NCBI GenBank assembly: GCA_023254015.1
Contig: JALQYS010000610.1
Location: 1-23,994 of the forward strand
Source of the DNA: Paracoccaceae bacterium
GTDB lineage: Bacteria > Pseudomonadota > Alphaproteobacteria > Rhodobacterales > Rhodobacteraceae
DNA: 23,994 bases
Direction: 5' to 3'
Positions 1 through 9,019 of this stretch are shown in pieces. The notes under the pieces are model-generated. The model had not been told where the DNA came from. It did no database searches and saw nothing but the letters and a program-made list of their open reading frames with translations. Numbering within the stretch: position 1 is the stretch's first letter; the number at the start of each line of letters is the position of its first letter. Both the position numbers and the translations under genes were made by a program.

Positions 1-230
1 GCAGGTCAAATCGACCAAGCTCAGGCAGCCCACCATGATCGTCAACCGAGTGAATGATGTGAGGATCGCCACGTTCAAACCCAGCACGTCGTGCAGAACA
101 TCCAGAACCCACAGCTGATCGTATATCTCGATGTAGGCAACTGCACGTAGCTCCGAAATCCTGAACGGTTTCTGAAGCACACTGTCCAGTTCCTGGACAC
201 GTGATGTCCTTGAAGGCAGAAAGTAGACCG
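1..230. other. Window edge, no confident gene
   Basis: About 200 bases that look less GC-rich than the rest of the window. One minus-strand frame stays open from about 200 down to the window edge and contains the string LQKPFRISELRA, which resembles the conserved Lys-Pro end of response-regulator receiver domains. The domain part that should precede it would lie inside the ene-reductase gene on the other strand and is not there, so a remnant or chance similarity is more likely than a gene. No promoter was identified for the ene-reductase. Confidence 0.25.
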
Positions 231-1310
231 ATGACCCAAATCTTTGAACCCTATAACCTTGGCCCGCTAACCCTGGCCAACCGCATCGTCATGGCGCCCC
301 TGACACGGAACCGCGCGGCAGCTGGTCTGGTTCCCAGCCCCCATGCCGCCGAATATTACGCTCAGCGCGCCACGGCGGGGCTGCTCATTGCCGAGGCGAC
401 GCAAATCTCTCCCCAGGCGCAAGGCTATCAGGACACGCCCGGCATCTATACGTCCGATCAGATCGCGGGCTGGCGGGTGGTGACCGACGCGGTTCACGCC
501 AAGGGCGGCCGCATCTTCCTGCAGCTTTGGCATGTCGGCCGGGTCAGCCACGTCGACCTGCAACCGGGCGGAGCGGCGCCGGTCGCCCCCTCGGCGATCC
601 CGGCGGCGACCAAGACCTTCGTGAACAACACGTTCACCGATACCTCCATGCCCCGCGCCCTTGACCTTGAGGAAATCCCCGCAATCGTCGCGGACTTCCG
701 GCAGGCGGCGGCCAATGCCATTGCGGCGGGCTTCGACGGGGTCGAGGTCCATGGCGCCAATGGCTATCTTCTGGACCAGTTCGCCAAGGACGGCGCGAAC
801 CACCGCACCGATGCTTACGGTGGCTCGGTAGAAAACCGCGCGCGCCTCATGCTGGAGGTTGGCGCCGCCGTCGCCGCCGAGATCGGGCCAGAGCGCACCG
901 GCATCCGTATCTCGCCCGTCTCGCCTGCGAATGGGGTGTCGTCCAGCGACCCGCAGCCGCAGTTCGATTACATCGTCGATCATCTCAGCAAGCTGGGCCT
1001 CGTCTACCTGCATGTGGTCGAGGGTGCGACCGGTGGCCCGCGCGACGTGGCGCCCTTTGACTTCGCCGGTCTGCGTCGGCGGTTCTCGGGCACCTATATC
1101 GCCAACAACGGCTATGACCTGGACCTTGCCACTGCGCATCTGGCAGCCGGTGAGGCCGACCTTATCGCCTTCGGCCGTCCCTTCATCGCCAATCCCGATC
1201 TGGTCGCCCGCCTGCAATCAGGCGCTGCATTGAACGAGATCAATCCGGCAACCATGTATGGTGGCGGTGCTGAGGGCTATAGCGACTATCCCACGTTGAG
1301 CGAGGCTTGA
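231..1310 (+). CDS. Old Yellow Enzyme family alkene reductase (NemA-like)
   Basis: FMN-dependent, NAD(P)H-using reductase of activated C=C bonds (enones, maleimides, nitro compounds); cytosolic. The 359-residue product has the usual family length. It begins QIFEPYNLGPLTLANRIVMA and carries the APLTRNRA segment near the FMN, HGANGYLLDQF (the His/Asn pair that binds the substrate carbonyl and the catalytic Tyr), NHRTDAYGGSVENRAR, and the C-terminal phosphate-binding AFGRPFIANPDL. I chose ATG 231 because homologues start close to the IFEPY motif; in-frame GTG 201 and ATG 204 would add a ten-residue tail unlike the family. It stands alone on the plus strand, followed by a hairpin, and converges on the sox operon. 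The family is certain; the natural substrate cannot be named. Confidence 0.93.
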   Translation: MTQIFEPYNLGPLTLANRIVMAPLTRNRAAAGLVPSPHAAEYYAQRATAGLLIAEATQISPQAQGYQDTPGIYTSDQIAGWRVVTDAVHAKGGRIFLQLWHVGRVSHVDLQPGGAAPVAPSAIPAATKTFVNNTFTDTSMPRALDLEEIPAIVADFRQAAANAIAAGFDGVEVHGANGYLLDQFAKDGANHRTDAYGGSVENRARLMLEVGAAVAAEIGPERTGIRISPVSPANGVSSSDPQPQFDYIVDHLSKLGLVYLHVVEGATGGPRDVAPFDFAGLRRRFSGTYIANNGYDLDLATAHLAAGEADLIAFGRPFIANPDLVARLQSGAALNEINPATMYGGGAEGYSDYPTLSEA

Positions 1311-1318
1311 ACGCGTTT

Positions 1319-1347
1319 GTGCCGGACCGGGACCGCCGGTCCGGCAC
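1319..1347 (+). terminator. Hairpin after ene-reductase gene
   Basis: A perfect 10-bp inverted repeat (GTGCCGGACC / GGTCCGGCAC), extendable by two more G-C pairs to leave a five-base loop, begins eight bases after the stop codon of the ene-reductase. No T-tract follows, so it may act as a weak or Rho-assisted terminator or as a 3' stabiliser. Confidence 0.6.
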
Positions 1348-1627
1348 GCCGAACCCGCCAAGAGCCCATCGCTGCCCCCCATATCGACCTCAAATGCAGG
1401 GAGTCACGGCAAGGTCGATTTGGAACTCCTGGATCCGATTAGGGGCGATACGCCTCAAGGACGATGAAGCCGCGCGCGATAACTCGGATCGCGCATCGGC
1501 TTCACCGCGCTCGGCACGCCCATCACAGGATAAGTCTGTCTGGAGAAAGGGAACTCCGCCCCTCAGCCGATTTGCGCAACAGAGTCGGTGGCGGTCGCCC
1601 CGGATACGACTGTCAGGCAATATGCCG
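1348..1627. other. Gene-free stretch between convergent genes
   Basis: Roughly 280 bases between the ene-reductase hairpin and the end of soxG. Several frames are open on both strands but none has family-like sequence or a clear ribosome site. On the minus strand a broken frame (about 1480-1620) reads TVVSGATATDSVAQIG, then a stop, then GVPSAVKPMRDPSYRARL. It could be decayed coding DNA, but I cannot assign it. No terminator with a T-tract was seen downstream of soxG. Confidence 0.4.
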
Positions 1628-2140
1628 TCAAACAGCCATGCCAGTCGCTGTGATCCAGTCGAAGAGGTAGGACACCAAGCTGCGATCGACATGCAGCCGC
1701 AGGCCCTCGTCATCCTGACAAAGCGCAGCCGTCACCCCGGCAAAGTTGAGCGCGGCGCTGGGGCTGCCTGCCTTGGGATCGATTGCCGAGGCCCGTGCAA
1801 AGAGGTCCATCCGCCTTTGCCCAGATATCTGCAGGACCGCCAGCGCGCCGGTCATGGGCGTTGTGGCGACCCCTTCGGCCCAGCCTGATGCGGCATGGTC
1901 TTGCGCCACACCCACGGCCAGCATCCGGTTGCGCGCCAGCCGCAGGGCATAGCGGGGTTGGGTCACAGGTGCCAGAAGGCCGACCGCAGGAGAGAGGTCA
2001 TGGCGGGCCAGAAAACCTGTCAGATCACCCGAGACCATGACTTGCGGCAGGGGGGGCAGGAGGCGGACGTCAAGACTATCGCCCACAAGCCGGGCGTCGG
2101 GGGTGGATGGCGCAGGCCAGAAGCCGGAACGGTCAAGCAT
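1628..2140 (-). CDS. soxG: Sarcosine oxidase gamma subunit
   Basis: Smallest GcvT-fold subunit of heterotetrameric sarcosine oxidase, which oxidatively demethylates sarcosine to glycine, using O2 and passing the one-carbon unit to tetrahydrofolate. The 170-residue product starts MLDRSGFWPAP and ends SLVSYLFDWITATGMAV; its weak GcvT-like pattern is typical of gamma subunits, which are poorly conserved and lack their own cofactor. Its ATG (2138-2140) lies inside the end of soxA, with an 8-base overlap that suggests translational coupling. It is last in the order soxB-soxD-soxA-soxG, the usual layout. The assignment rests on position and size as much as on sequence. Confidence 0.88.
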   Translation of the reverse strand: MLDRSGFWPAPSTPDARLVGDSLDVRLLPPLPQVMVSGDLTGFLARHDLSPAVGLLAPVTQPRYALRLARNRMLAVGVAQDHAASGWAEGVATTPMTGALAVLQISGQRRMDLFARASAIDPKAGSPSAALNFAGVTAALCQDDEGLRLHVDRSLVSYLFDWITATGMAV

Positions 2141-4979
2141 TCAGGCGGTCTCCCTTTGGATCAAAGAAGCAGGGGGCGCAGATCCGCGCGCGACGACGCT
2201 GGCCAAGGTGCTGGATGGTGATCTCTTCGCCATGGCGGCTGGCGCCCCGTTCAATCAGGCCAAGTGCGACGGGATGATCGACGCCGATGCCCTGATAGCT
2301 GGAGGTGACATAGCCGATGGACCGCGGCGCCGCCCCCGAGGTGTCGATCCCATGCCCGCCCACGGGCAGCAAGCCCAGCCCATCGGTGGGCGTCAGGCCG
2401 ACCAACTGGTTGCGGTCGGGGCGCTGCGCCTCTTCGGTCAGCAAGGACCGCTTGCCGATGAACTCGACCTTCTTGGATTTCAGCGGGCCGGATACGCCCA
2501 GATCCATCGGGCGGCTCATGCCGTCGCTGTCCTTGCCGATGACGATAAAGCCCTTTTCGGCCCGCAGGATCATGATTGCCTCGATCCCCACCGGACCGCC
2601 CCCGAACTGCGCCGCAGCGGCGCCGAGACGGGCCCACAGCTCGGGCGCAAGATCCTGCCGGACCGAGATTTCATAGGACAGATCGCCGGTAAAGCTGACC
2701 CGTGTCAGCCGCAGCGCCGCATCGCCCGTCCCGTGCCAACGGGTTGTCATATGCGGGAAAGATCCAGGCGACAGGTCGGCCGCAATGCCTGCCGCGGCGA
2801 TCGTCTCCCGCGCAAGCGGGCCGGTGACCGTGATCGTGGCGGTTTCCGCCGTTGCGTTGTGGATGAAGATGCGCCTGGTCGGAAAGCGGTCCTGCCGCCA
2901 TTCTTCCAAAAGCGCATGAACCCCTGCCACATGCGAGGACGAGCAGGACACGATGAACCGGTCCTGATCCAGCCGCACCAGCACGCCATCATCGAACACC
3001 ACGCCGCTTTCGCTCAGGATAAAGCCATAGCGGCAAGCCATCGGTTTCAGGGTCGAGACGGTGTTGTAATAGATGAAGTCAAGGAATTCGGCCGCGTCCG
3101 GGCCGATCACCTCGATCTTGCCAAGGGGCGAGGCGTCGAACAACCCGACCGCTGCCCGCGCCATCCGCGCCTCGGTCTCGATCGCCGAGGCGTCCTTGCC
3201 GTAATGGATCGGGCGCAACCACCCGCCGTATTCGCCCAGTGCCGCGCCTGCCCCGCGATGCTGGGCCTCAAGCGCCAGTCGGCGCAGCGGGTTCATGCGG
3301 CTGCCGCCCCGGGGGCCGGCCAGACTGACATAGGGCACCGGCGTGAAGGGCGGGCGATAGGTTGTCGTCCCCACCTCGGGGATCGCGCGCCCCGTCAGTT
3401 GCCCCATGAGGGCCAGGCCATTGAGGTTGGAGGTCTTGCCCTGATCGGTCGCCATCCCGAGGGTGGTGTAGCGTTTCAGATGCTCGACCGAGATCAGGTT
3501 TTCCCGCGCGGCCAGCTCCACGTCCTTGGCGGTGACATCGTGCTGGTAATCGATCCAGACGCGGCCCTTTTGCCCAGGCTCGGGCCAGGCCGAGGTGATG
3601 TCATAAGGCAGGCTTTCCACTTGTGGGGCGGGCGTGCCACAGCCCAACGCACCTGGAAGGGCCGACAGCGCCTCGGCCAGCACAAATTGGCCGGCGGCGG
3701 CGCCGACAACCGTCAGCCCCTCGACCTCGCTGCCCGGCACGAAGGTCAGGCGACGGTCATCCCATTGCAGCTTGCCCTTGGCTTGCGCAAACAGGTGGAT
3801 GCTGGCCGTGAACCCGCCAGAGACCAGCAGGCAATCGCACTCAAGCCGCGTGCCGTCATCAAGTTCCACCCCCGCCAGTCGGGTGCGGCCCAAGGCGCGG
3901 CGGACGCTGCGCCCGGCATGGCAGGTCACGCCGTCCGGCGCGCTGGCCTGCGGGCTACGGTCGACCAGTGTCACAGCAGCCCCGGCTGCGGCCATCGCTT
4001 GCGCGACTTCGGCCCCGGTGGAGTTGTTGGTGGCAATCACGATCCGCGCACCCGGCAGGACCGCATAGCGCCGCAGATAGACCAGCGCCGCTTGCGCCGA
4101 CAGGATGCCGGGCAGGTCATTCTGGGCGAAGGGCAAGGGGCGGTCGATCGCGCCTGCCGCCAGCACGATCCGCTTGGGGCGCACGCGCCACAACGTCTCG
4201 GGCCCGCCCGCCTCGGCGCGCTGGTTCAGGGCGATCAGCCCATGGTCATAGATGCCAAAGGCGGTGGTCCGGGTCAGGACCCGCACGCCCAAGGTGGCAA
4301 GATCCGCCTCGGCCTGCGCAAGCCATGCGGCCCCGTCCAGACCATCCATCGTGGCCTGCCGATGCAAGAGGCTGCCGCCGATCCGGCTGCCATCATCCAC
4401 CAGAAGGACGCTCTGCCCATTCTGCGCCAGCATCCGTGCGGCCGCGATGCCGACCGGCCCTGCGCCCACGACCACCACATCGCAAAAATGGTTGATCTGG
4501 TCGCCCACCGGCCCGGTTTGGTCAGAGGCCACCCGGCCAAGACCCGCCATCTCGCGGATCTTCGGTTCGAACAGGTGCCAGTTCGGCCACATGAAGGTCT
4601 TGTAATAGAAGGCCGACGGGATGAACCGGGCAAAGAGGTCAACCATCCCCGTCCGGTCGGACAGTGCCGAAGGTGCGGTGTTCGAGGCCCGCAGCACAAG
4701 CCCGTCGCGCGCGGGTTCGGTCGTGACCCGCAGGTTCGGACGCAGGGCATCGCCCGCGACCACGTCGGCATAGATGTTCGGCTCTTCGACGCCGGCGCCG
4801 AACAGGCCGCGCGGGCGGCGATACTTGAAGCTGCGGCCCAGCACCGTTTCACCGGCGGCGAGCAGCGCCGAGGCCAGCGTGTCGCCGCGAAAGCCCGCGA
4901 TCTTGCGGCCATCAAAGGTGAAGGTCAGCGGGCGCTGCCTGTCGATCTCGCCCCCTTGGGGCAGGCGGCGGGCGGTCAT
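2133..4979 (-). CDS. soxA: Sarcosine oxidase alpha subunit
   Basis: Large subunit of heterotetrameric sarcosine oxidase, 948 residues, close to the usual 960-1000. The N-terminal part (about 10-100) is the ferredoxin-like fold typical of SoxA, with FKYRRPRG at 51-58 and no iron-sulfur cysteine set. A Rossmann motif GAGPVG at 172-177 binds NAD+, followed by the nucleotide oxidoreductase core. From about residue 580 (GEYGGW...) the protein is a GcvT-like aminomethyltransferase domain, where the methylene group is transferred to tetrahydrofolate. Its start overlaps the soxD stop as ATGA (4976-4979). Known for the family: the alpha and beta subunits share an internal cavity that channels the imine intermediate. 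Very high confidence in identity; SoxA-like subunits of related amine oxidases are the only alternative. Confidence 0.96.
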   Translation of the reverse strand: MTARRLPQGGEIDRQRPLTFTFDGRKIAGFRGDTLASALLAAGETVLGRSFKYRRPRGLFGAGVEEPNIYADVVAGDALRPNLRVTTEPARDGLVLRASNTAPSALSDRTGMVDLFARFIPSAFYYKTFMWPNWHLFEPKIREMAGLGRVASDQTGPVGDQINHFCDVVVVGAGPVGIAAARMLAQNGQSVLLVDDGSRIGGSLLHRQATMDGLDGAAWLAQAEADLATLGVRVLTRTTAFGIYDHGLIALNQRAEAGGPETLWRVRPKRIVLAAGAIDRPLPFAQNDLPGILSAQAALVYLRRYAVLPGARIVIATNNSTGAEVAQAMAAAGAAVTLVDRSPQASAPDGVTCHAGRSVRRALGRTRLAGVELDDGTRLECDCLLVSGGFTASIHLFAQAKGKLQWDDRRLTFVPGSEVEGLTVVGAAAGQFVLAEALSALPGALGCGTPAPQVESLPYDITSAWPEPGQKGRVWIDYQHDVTAKDVELAARENLISVEHLKRYTTLGMATDQGKTSNLNGLALMGQLTGRAIPEVGTTTYRPPFTPVPYVSLAGPRGGSRMNPLRRLALEAQHRGAGAALGEYGGWLRPIHYGKDASAIETEARMARAAVGLFDASPLGKIEVIGPDAAEFLDFIYYNTVSTLKPMACRYGFILSESGVVFDDGVLVRLDQDRFIVSCSSSHVAGVHALLEEWRQDRFPTRRIFIHNATAETATITVTGPLARETIAAAGIAADLSPGSFPHMTTRWHGTGDAALRLTRVSFTGDLSYEISVRQDLAPELWARLGAAAAQFGGGPVGIEAIMILRAEKGFIVIGKDSDGMSRPMDLGVSGPLKSKKVEFIGKRSLLTEEAQRPDRNQLVGLTPTDGLGLLPVGGHGIDTSGAAPRSIGYVTSSYQGIGVDHPVALGLIERGASRHGEEITIQHLGQRRRARICAPCFFDPKGDRLNA

Positions 4980-5245
4980 GGCCGGGTCTCCTCGGGGATC
5001 AGGGGCTGGCCCGGTTCGGCCGCCATGCTGACCGTGTCGCGCTGCATCGCAAAGATCTCGCCGCAGGTCATGTGCAGCCAGATTTCCTGGGCGATGCCCT
5101 TGGGATTGTTGCGGAAGTGCAGGTATTGCGCCCAGACCTCGGGCGACACATCGGCGCCCTCGGGCCGGTGGTTGCCCAGATCGCCACCAAAGTGGAACTC
5201 GTATTCGGGTCGCGGACCGCAGAAGGGACAGGAAAAGATCTGCAT
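4976..5245 (-). CDS. soxD: Sarcosine oxidase delta subunit
   Basis: Small zinc-binding subunit, 89 residues, the normal size. It starts MQIFSCPFCGPRPEYEF; Cys6 and Cys9 form the first zinc pair, and His58 with Cys61 (WLHMTCGE) are the likely second pair. The family usually shows His-x3-Cys here, so the spacing in this copy is slightly shorter. The ATG follows the soxB stop by seven bases, with a GAGG ribosome site at the end of soxB, and its stop overlaps the soxA start by four bases. It has no catalytic role of its own and stabilises the alpha-beta assembly. Confidence 0.95.
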   Translation of the reverse strand: MQIFSCPFCGPRPEYEFHFGGDLGNHRPEGADVSPEVWAQYLHFRNNPKGIAQEIWLHMTCGEIFAMQRDTVSMAAEPGQPLIPEETRP

Positions 5246-5252
5246 GGGTGCC

Positions 5253-6506
5253 TCAGTGTGCGATGCCAGAGCCTGCAGCCTCGTCGATCAGCCGGCCCCT
5301 TGCGAAGCGGTCCAGATCGAAGGGACGCGAGATGTCATGATGCGTGCCGGTCGCCAGAAGATGCGCCAAAAGCGTGCCGCCAGCCGGGATCGACTTGAAC
5401 CCGCCCGTGCCCCAGCCGCAGTTCAGGAACAGGCCCGGCAAGGGGCTTTCGCCGATGATCGGCGAACTGTCCGGCACGACGTCGACGATGCCCGCCCAGT
5501 GGCGCATCAGCTTCAGCTGGCGGAACGACGGGAACATCTCGACCAGACCGGAGACGACGGTTTCCAGAACCGGCAGGTTGCCGCGCTGGCCATAGGACGG
5601 GATCCGGTCAAGACCGCCGCCCACCACCATCTCGCCCTTGTCGGACTGGCTGGCATAGGTGCCTGCGCCCGGCGACAGGACGATCGTGTCAAGGACGGGC
5701 TTCACCGGCTCTGACACGCAGGCTTGCAGCGCGTAAGAGACGATGGGCAACCGGAACCCGGCCTTGGCCGACATCTGCGACGAATGCCCGGCCACCGCCA
5801 TGCCGACGCGGTCGGCCCGGATCGTGCCATGGCTGGTGACGACCCCGCGGCAGCGCCCGCCTTCGATGATGAAGTCCTGCACCTCGCATTGCTGGATGAT
5901 GTCCACCCCAAGGCGCGAGGCCGCGCGGGCATAGCCCCAAGCCACGGCATCATGCCGCGCGGTGCCGGACCGGCCCTGCCACACCCCGCCCAGGGCCGGA
6001 TAGCGCGCCTTCGGGCCAAAGTTGTAGATCGGCAGAACCCGGCGCACATCTTCGGGGCCGAACAGCTCGGCATCGGTGCCGTTGATCTGCATCGCATTCA
6101 CCACCCGCGCCGACATCTCCATCTCGGCTGGGGTGTGGGCCAGACTGATCATGCCACGCTGCGACAGCATGATGTTATAGTTCAGCTCGCGCGAGAGCCC
6201 CTCATAAAGCTTCAGCGCCAGATCATAGAGGCGGACGCTTTCGGGGAAGAAGTAGTTCGAGCGCACCACCGTCGTGTTGCGCCCGGTATTGCCGCCGCCC
6301 AGCCAGCCCTTTTCGATCACCGCGACATTGGTGATCCCATGGGTCTTGGCCAGGTAATAGGCGGTGGCAAGGCCATGACCGCCGCCACCAATGATCACGA
6401 TGTCATAGCGGGGCTTCGGCCTGGGGTTTTCCCAGGCCTTGACCCAGCCTTGCTGGTTGTTGAAGCCCTCTTTCAGCAGCGAGAGGGCAGAGTAATGCCT
6501 TGTCAT
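5253..6506 (-). CDS. soxB: Sarcosine oxidase beta subunit
   Basis: Flavin subunit that oxidises sarcosine; 417 residues. A dinucleotide-binding motif IIGGGGHGLATAYYLAK (38-54) is followed by EKGWLGGGNTGRNTT, which is almost diagnostic for SoxB. The segment GTARHDAVAWGYAR holds His185, the likely site of covalent FMN attachment; noncovalent FAD binds the Rossmann domain. The C-terminus has the usual GWGTGGFKSIPAGG substrate/FAD segment. I chose ATG 6506 (MTRHYSALSLLKEGF) because homologues start at this motif; an in-frame ATG at 6515 and longer frames exist, and no start has a strong ribosome site. It follows the dehydrogenase gene by 64 bases containing a GC-rich hairpin. Confidence 0.96.
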   Translation of the reverse strand: MTRHYSALSLLKEGFNNQQGWVKAWENPRPKPRYDIVIIGGGGHGLATAYYLAKTHGITNVAVIEKGWLGGGNTGRNTTVVRSNYFFPESVRLYDLALKLYEGLSRELNYNIMLSQRGMISLAHTPAEMEMSARVVNAMQINGTDAELFGPEDVRRVLPIYNFGPKARYPALGGVWQGRSGTARHDAVAWGYARAASRLGVDIIQQCEVQDFIIEGGRCRGVVTSHGTIRADRVGMAVAGHSSQMSAKAGFRLPIVSYALQACVSEPVKPVLDTIVLSPGAGTYASQSDKGEMVVGGGLDRIPSYGQRGNLPVLETVVSGLVEMFPSFRQLKLMRHWAGIVDVVPDSSPIIGESPLPGLFLNCGWGTGGFKSIPAGGTLLAHLLATGTHHDISRPFDLDRFARGRLIDEAAGSGIAH

Positions 6507-6530
6507 CGGGACCATCCGGCGTTGCGTAGG

Positions 6531-6554
6531 GCCCACCCCCGGGCGGGGGCGGGC
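6531..6554 (-). other. Intercistronic GC hairpin upstream of soxB
   Basis: GCCCACCCCC and GGGGGCGGGC pair with one mismatch around a four-base loop, in the 64-base gap between the dehydrogenase stop and the soxB start. It is almost pure G+C and has no T-tract. It could be an RNA-processing or stability element, or it could lower translation of soxB relative to the dehydrogenase. Confidence 0.45.
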
Positions 6555-6570
6555 GAGGGGCCGATCCGCA

Positions 6571-8982
6571 TCAGGCGCGGAACGCGGCCCCCTTGGGATC
6601 ATGGGGCGAAGCGGGGATCACCGTTGCGGCAACTTCCTGGCCGACGATATGCATCGTCAGTTGGGTGCCGGGGGCCGCAACCGAACGGTCCACCATCGCC
6701 ATCGCAAGGCTGCGGCCCAGCGTGTGACCATAGCCGCCCGAGGTGACAAAGCCCACCAGCTTGCCCGCCTGCCAGATCGGTTCATAGCCCGAAGCATCGG
6801 CGTCGGTTGCCGCCACCTCCAGCGTCACCAGCACGCGGGAGGACGGATTGGCGCGTTCGGCCAAGGCAGCCTCGCGCCCGACGAAGCCGGGTTTGTCCCA
6901 CGCGATGAAGCGGTCCATCCCGGTTTCCCCCGGCGTGTAGCCTTGGGTGAACTCGCGCGACCAGATGCCGAAGCTTTTCTCCAGCCGCAGCGACAGAACC
7001 GCGTTGAACCCGATCTCGCGGATGCCATGCTCTGCCCCTGCGGCCAGCAGCAGCTTGCGCAGGGTGGCATGTTCCAGCGCGCCAACGTTGATCTCATAGC
7101 CCAGCTCGCCCGTCACCGACATGCGGGCAACCTTGCTGCGCAGCAAACCCAGATCAACCGTAGCCAGCCCCATGAACGGCAGCGCCGCAGCGGATACGTC
7201 CTGATGGGTCAGCCGCTCCAGCACAGCGCGCGATTTCGGGCCGATCAGGGCAAAGCCGCCAACAGTGTCCGAGATGTCGCGCAGGCCGACACCGGCCGGA
7301 GTGGTGCCCTCAAACCAGCGCATGTGCCATTCGCGCAGGTAATAAGACCCCATGATCCACCAGGTGCCGTTGCCCCAGTTCAGCAGCGTCAGATCGCCCT
7401 TCAGCTTGCCGGTTTCCGACAGCATCGGCGCAAGGCACGCCCGGCCCGGTTTGGGCAAACGGCAGGCAAAGGTGCGGTCCAGCCAGGCTTCGGCCTCGGG
7501 ACCCGAGACCTCATAGCGCGAGAAGGCCGTGATATCGAGCAGCGCCACGCCATCGCGCGCGGCGCGGGCCTCGGCCCCGATCAGGTCGAAGGCATTCGAC
7601 CGCTTCAGCGAGGGCGTCTCTTCAAACCCCTCCGGCGCAAAATACAACGGCTGCTCCAGCCCCCAACCCGCGCCCCAGCGGCAGCCCGCCGCGGTCATGC
7701 CCTCATAGGCACCGGGGGCCTTCAGGGTGCGCCCGGCGGGCAGCTGTTCGTTCGGGTAGGACATGACGAAGCGGCGCGAGTAGAACTGCCCGGTCGTCTG
7801 GCGGATGTATTCGCGGTTCGAGGCAAAATCGCCGTAGCGGGCGATGTCCATGCCAAAGATGTCGGCCTGCGGCTCGCCGCCGATCATCCATTCGGCCAGG
7901 GATTTGCCCACGCCGCCACCCTGCAGGAAGCCCGCCATCACGCCGCAGGCCACCCAGTAATTGCGAAGCCCACGCACCGGGCCGACCAGCGGGTTGCCAT
8001 CGGGCGAGAAGGTAAAGGCGCCGTTGACCCAACGCTTGACACCCGCCGTATTCAGGCAGGGGAAGCGCTGGAAGCCGAGACCCAGCTCATACTCGATCCG
8101 GCCAAGGTCTTCCTGAATCAGCTCCACCCCGAAATCCCAGGGCGCGCCGTCCATGTGCCAATGCTTGAAGTCGCGCTCATAGATGCCCAGAAGCAGGCCC
8201 TTCTGTTCCTGCCGGGTATAGGTGAAACCCTCAAGGTCGACGATCAGCGGGATCTCGCCTTTCATCTCCACCAGCTCTGGGATGGCTTCGGTCACAAGGT
8301 AGTGGTGCTCCATCGGTGTCACCGGCAGATCCACGCCCGCCATGCGACCCACCTGCTTGGCCCACAGGCCGCCGGCGTTGACCACATGTTCGGCACGGAT
8401 CACGCCCTTGTCGGTGACCACATCCCACGACCCGTCCGGGCGCTGGCGCAGGTCTTCGACCTTGGTATGTTCAAGGATCGTGGCGCCGCGGTTCTTGGCG
8501 GCGCGTGCATAGGCATGCACCACCGCCGAGGGGTCGATATGGCCCTCGCGGTCGCTCCACATGCCGCCGATGACACCTTCGGTCGAGATGATCGGGCAGC
8601 GGCGCTTGATCTCGTCAGGGCCGATCAGCTCCACGTCATTGATGCCCAGCGACTGGAAGGTGCGATAGGCCGATTGCAGCCATTCCCACCGCGCCGGCGC
8701 CGAGGCGATCGAGATGCCGCCCGTCATGTGCATGCCGATGTTGATGCCCGATTCCGCGCCAACCTCGGTCAGAAGGTCGATCGTATAGGCCTGCAACGCG
8801 GCAATGTTCGGATCGGCGTTCAGCGCATGAAACCCACCCGCCGCGTGCCAGCTGGACCCAGCCGTCAGAACGTCACGCTCCACAATGGCCACATCCGTCC
8901 AGCCGAACTTGGCAAGGTGATACGCAACAGAGGCGCCAACAACACCCCCGCCAATGATGACAACCCGATATTGTTCCTGCAT
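6571..8982 (-). CDS. Dimethylglycine/sarcosine dehydrogenase-like FAD + GcvT protein
   Basis: 803-residue two-domain flavoprotein. The N-terminal half (about 1-370) is a DAO-type FAD oxidoreductase: VVIIGGGVVGASVAYHLAK near the start and GSSWHAAGGFHAL at 43-53, whose His46 matches the covalent-FAD histidine of dimethylglycine and sarcosine dehydrogenases. The C-terminal half (about 430-800) is a GcvT-like folate-binding domain ending with ASGYEPIW and VTSGGYGHTLGRSLAMAMVD. Known enzymes of this architecture remove an N-methyl group and pass it to tetrahydrofolate. ATG 8982 is preceded by GGAGGG and begins directly at the FAD motif. Directly upstream of soxBDAG, it most likely makes sarcosine from N,N-dimethylglycine. 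A sarcosine dehydrogenase or another methylamine-substrate enzyme cannot be excluded. Confidence 0.88.
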   Translation of the reverse strand: MQEQYRVVIIGGGVVGASVAYHLAKFGWTDVAIVERDVLTAGSSWHAAGGFHALNADPNIAALQAYTIDLLTEVGAESGINIGMHMTGGISIASAPARWEWLQSAYRTFQSLGINDVELIGPDEIKRRCPIISTEGVIGGMWSDREGHIDPSAVVHAYARAAKNRGATILEHTKVEDLRQRPDGSWDVVTDKGVIRAEHVVNAGGLWAKQVGRMAGVDLPVTPMEHHYLVTEAIPELVEMKGEIPLIVDLEGFTYTRQEQKGLLLGIYERDFKHWHMDGAPWDFGVELIQEDLGRIEYELGLGFQRFPCLNTAGVKRWVNGAFTFSPDGNPLVGPVRGLRNYWVACGVMAGFLQGGGVGKSLAEWMIGGEPQADIFGMDIARYGDFASNREYIRQTTGQFYSRRFVMSYPNEQLPAGRTLKAPGAYEGMTAAGCRWGAGWGLEQPLYFAPEGFEETPSLKRSNAFDLIGAEARAARDGVALLDITAFSRYEVSGPEAEAWLDRTFACRLPKPGRACLAPMLSETGKLKGDLTLLNWGNGTWWIMGSYYLREWHMRWFEGTTPAGVGLRDISDTVGGFALIGPKSRAVLERLTHQDVSAAALPFMGLATVDLGLLRSKVARMSVTGELGYEINVGALEHATLRKLLLAAGAEHGIREIGFNAVLSLRLEKSFGIWSREFTQGYTPGETGMDRFIAWDKPGFVGREAALAERANPSSRVLVTLEVAATDADASGYEPIWQAGKLVGFVTSGGYGHTLGRSLAMAMVDRSVAAPGTQLTMHIVGQEVAATVIPASPHDPKGAAFRA

Positions 8983-9019
8983 CGCAGCCCTCCGTTTGCA
9001 GAAAGGGTGCCACACAAGT

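Noticed and set aside
267..1217. A minus-strand open frame of about 316 codons over the ene-reductase
   Set aside because: It is a shadow of a gene with unmistakable Old Yellow Enzyme motifs; no ribosome site or protein-like pattern.
1560..1620. SGAT-type FMN-attachment motif (TVVSGATATDSVAQIG) on the minus strand
   Set aside because: The frame stops directly after it and has no start or supporting domain; a short match of this kind can arise by chance.
2037..5714. A plus-strand open frame of more than 1200 codons
   Set aside because: It lies opposite soxA, soxD and part of soxB, which have clear family motifs. Its translation is rich in Arg, Gly, His and Pro with no recognisable domain, as expected for the antisense of high-GC coding DNA.
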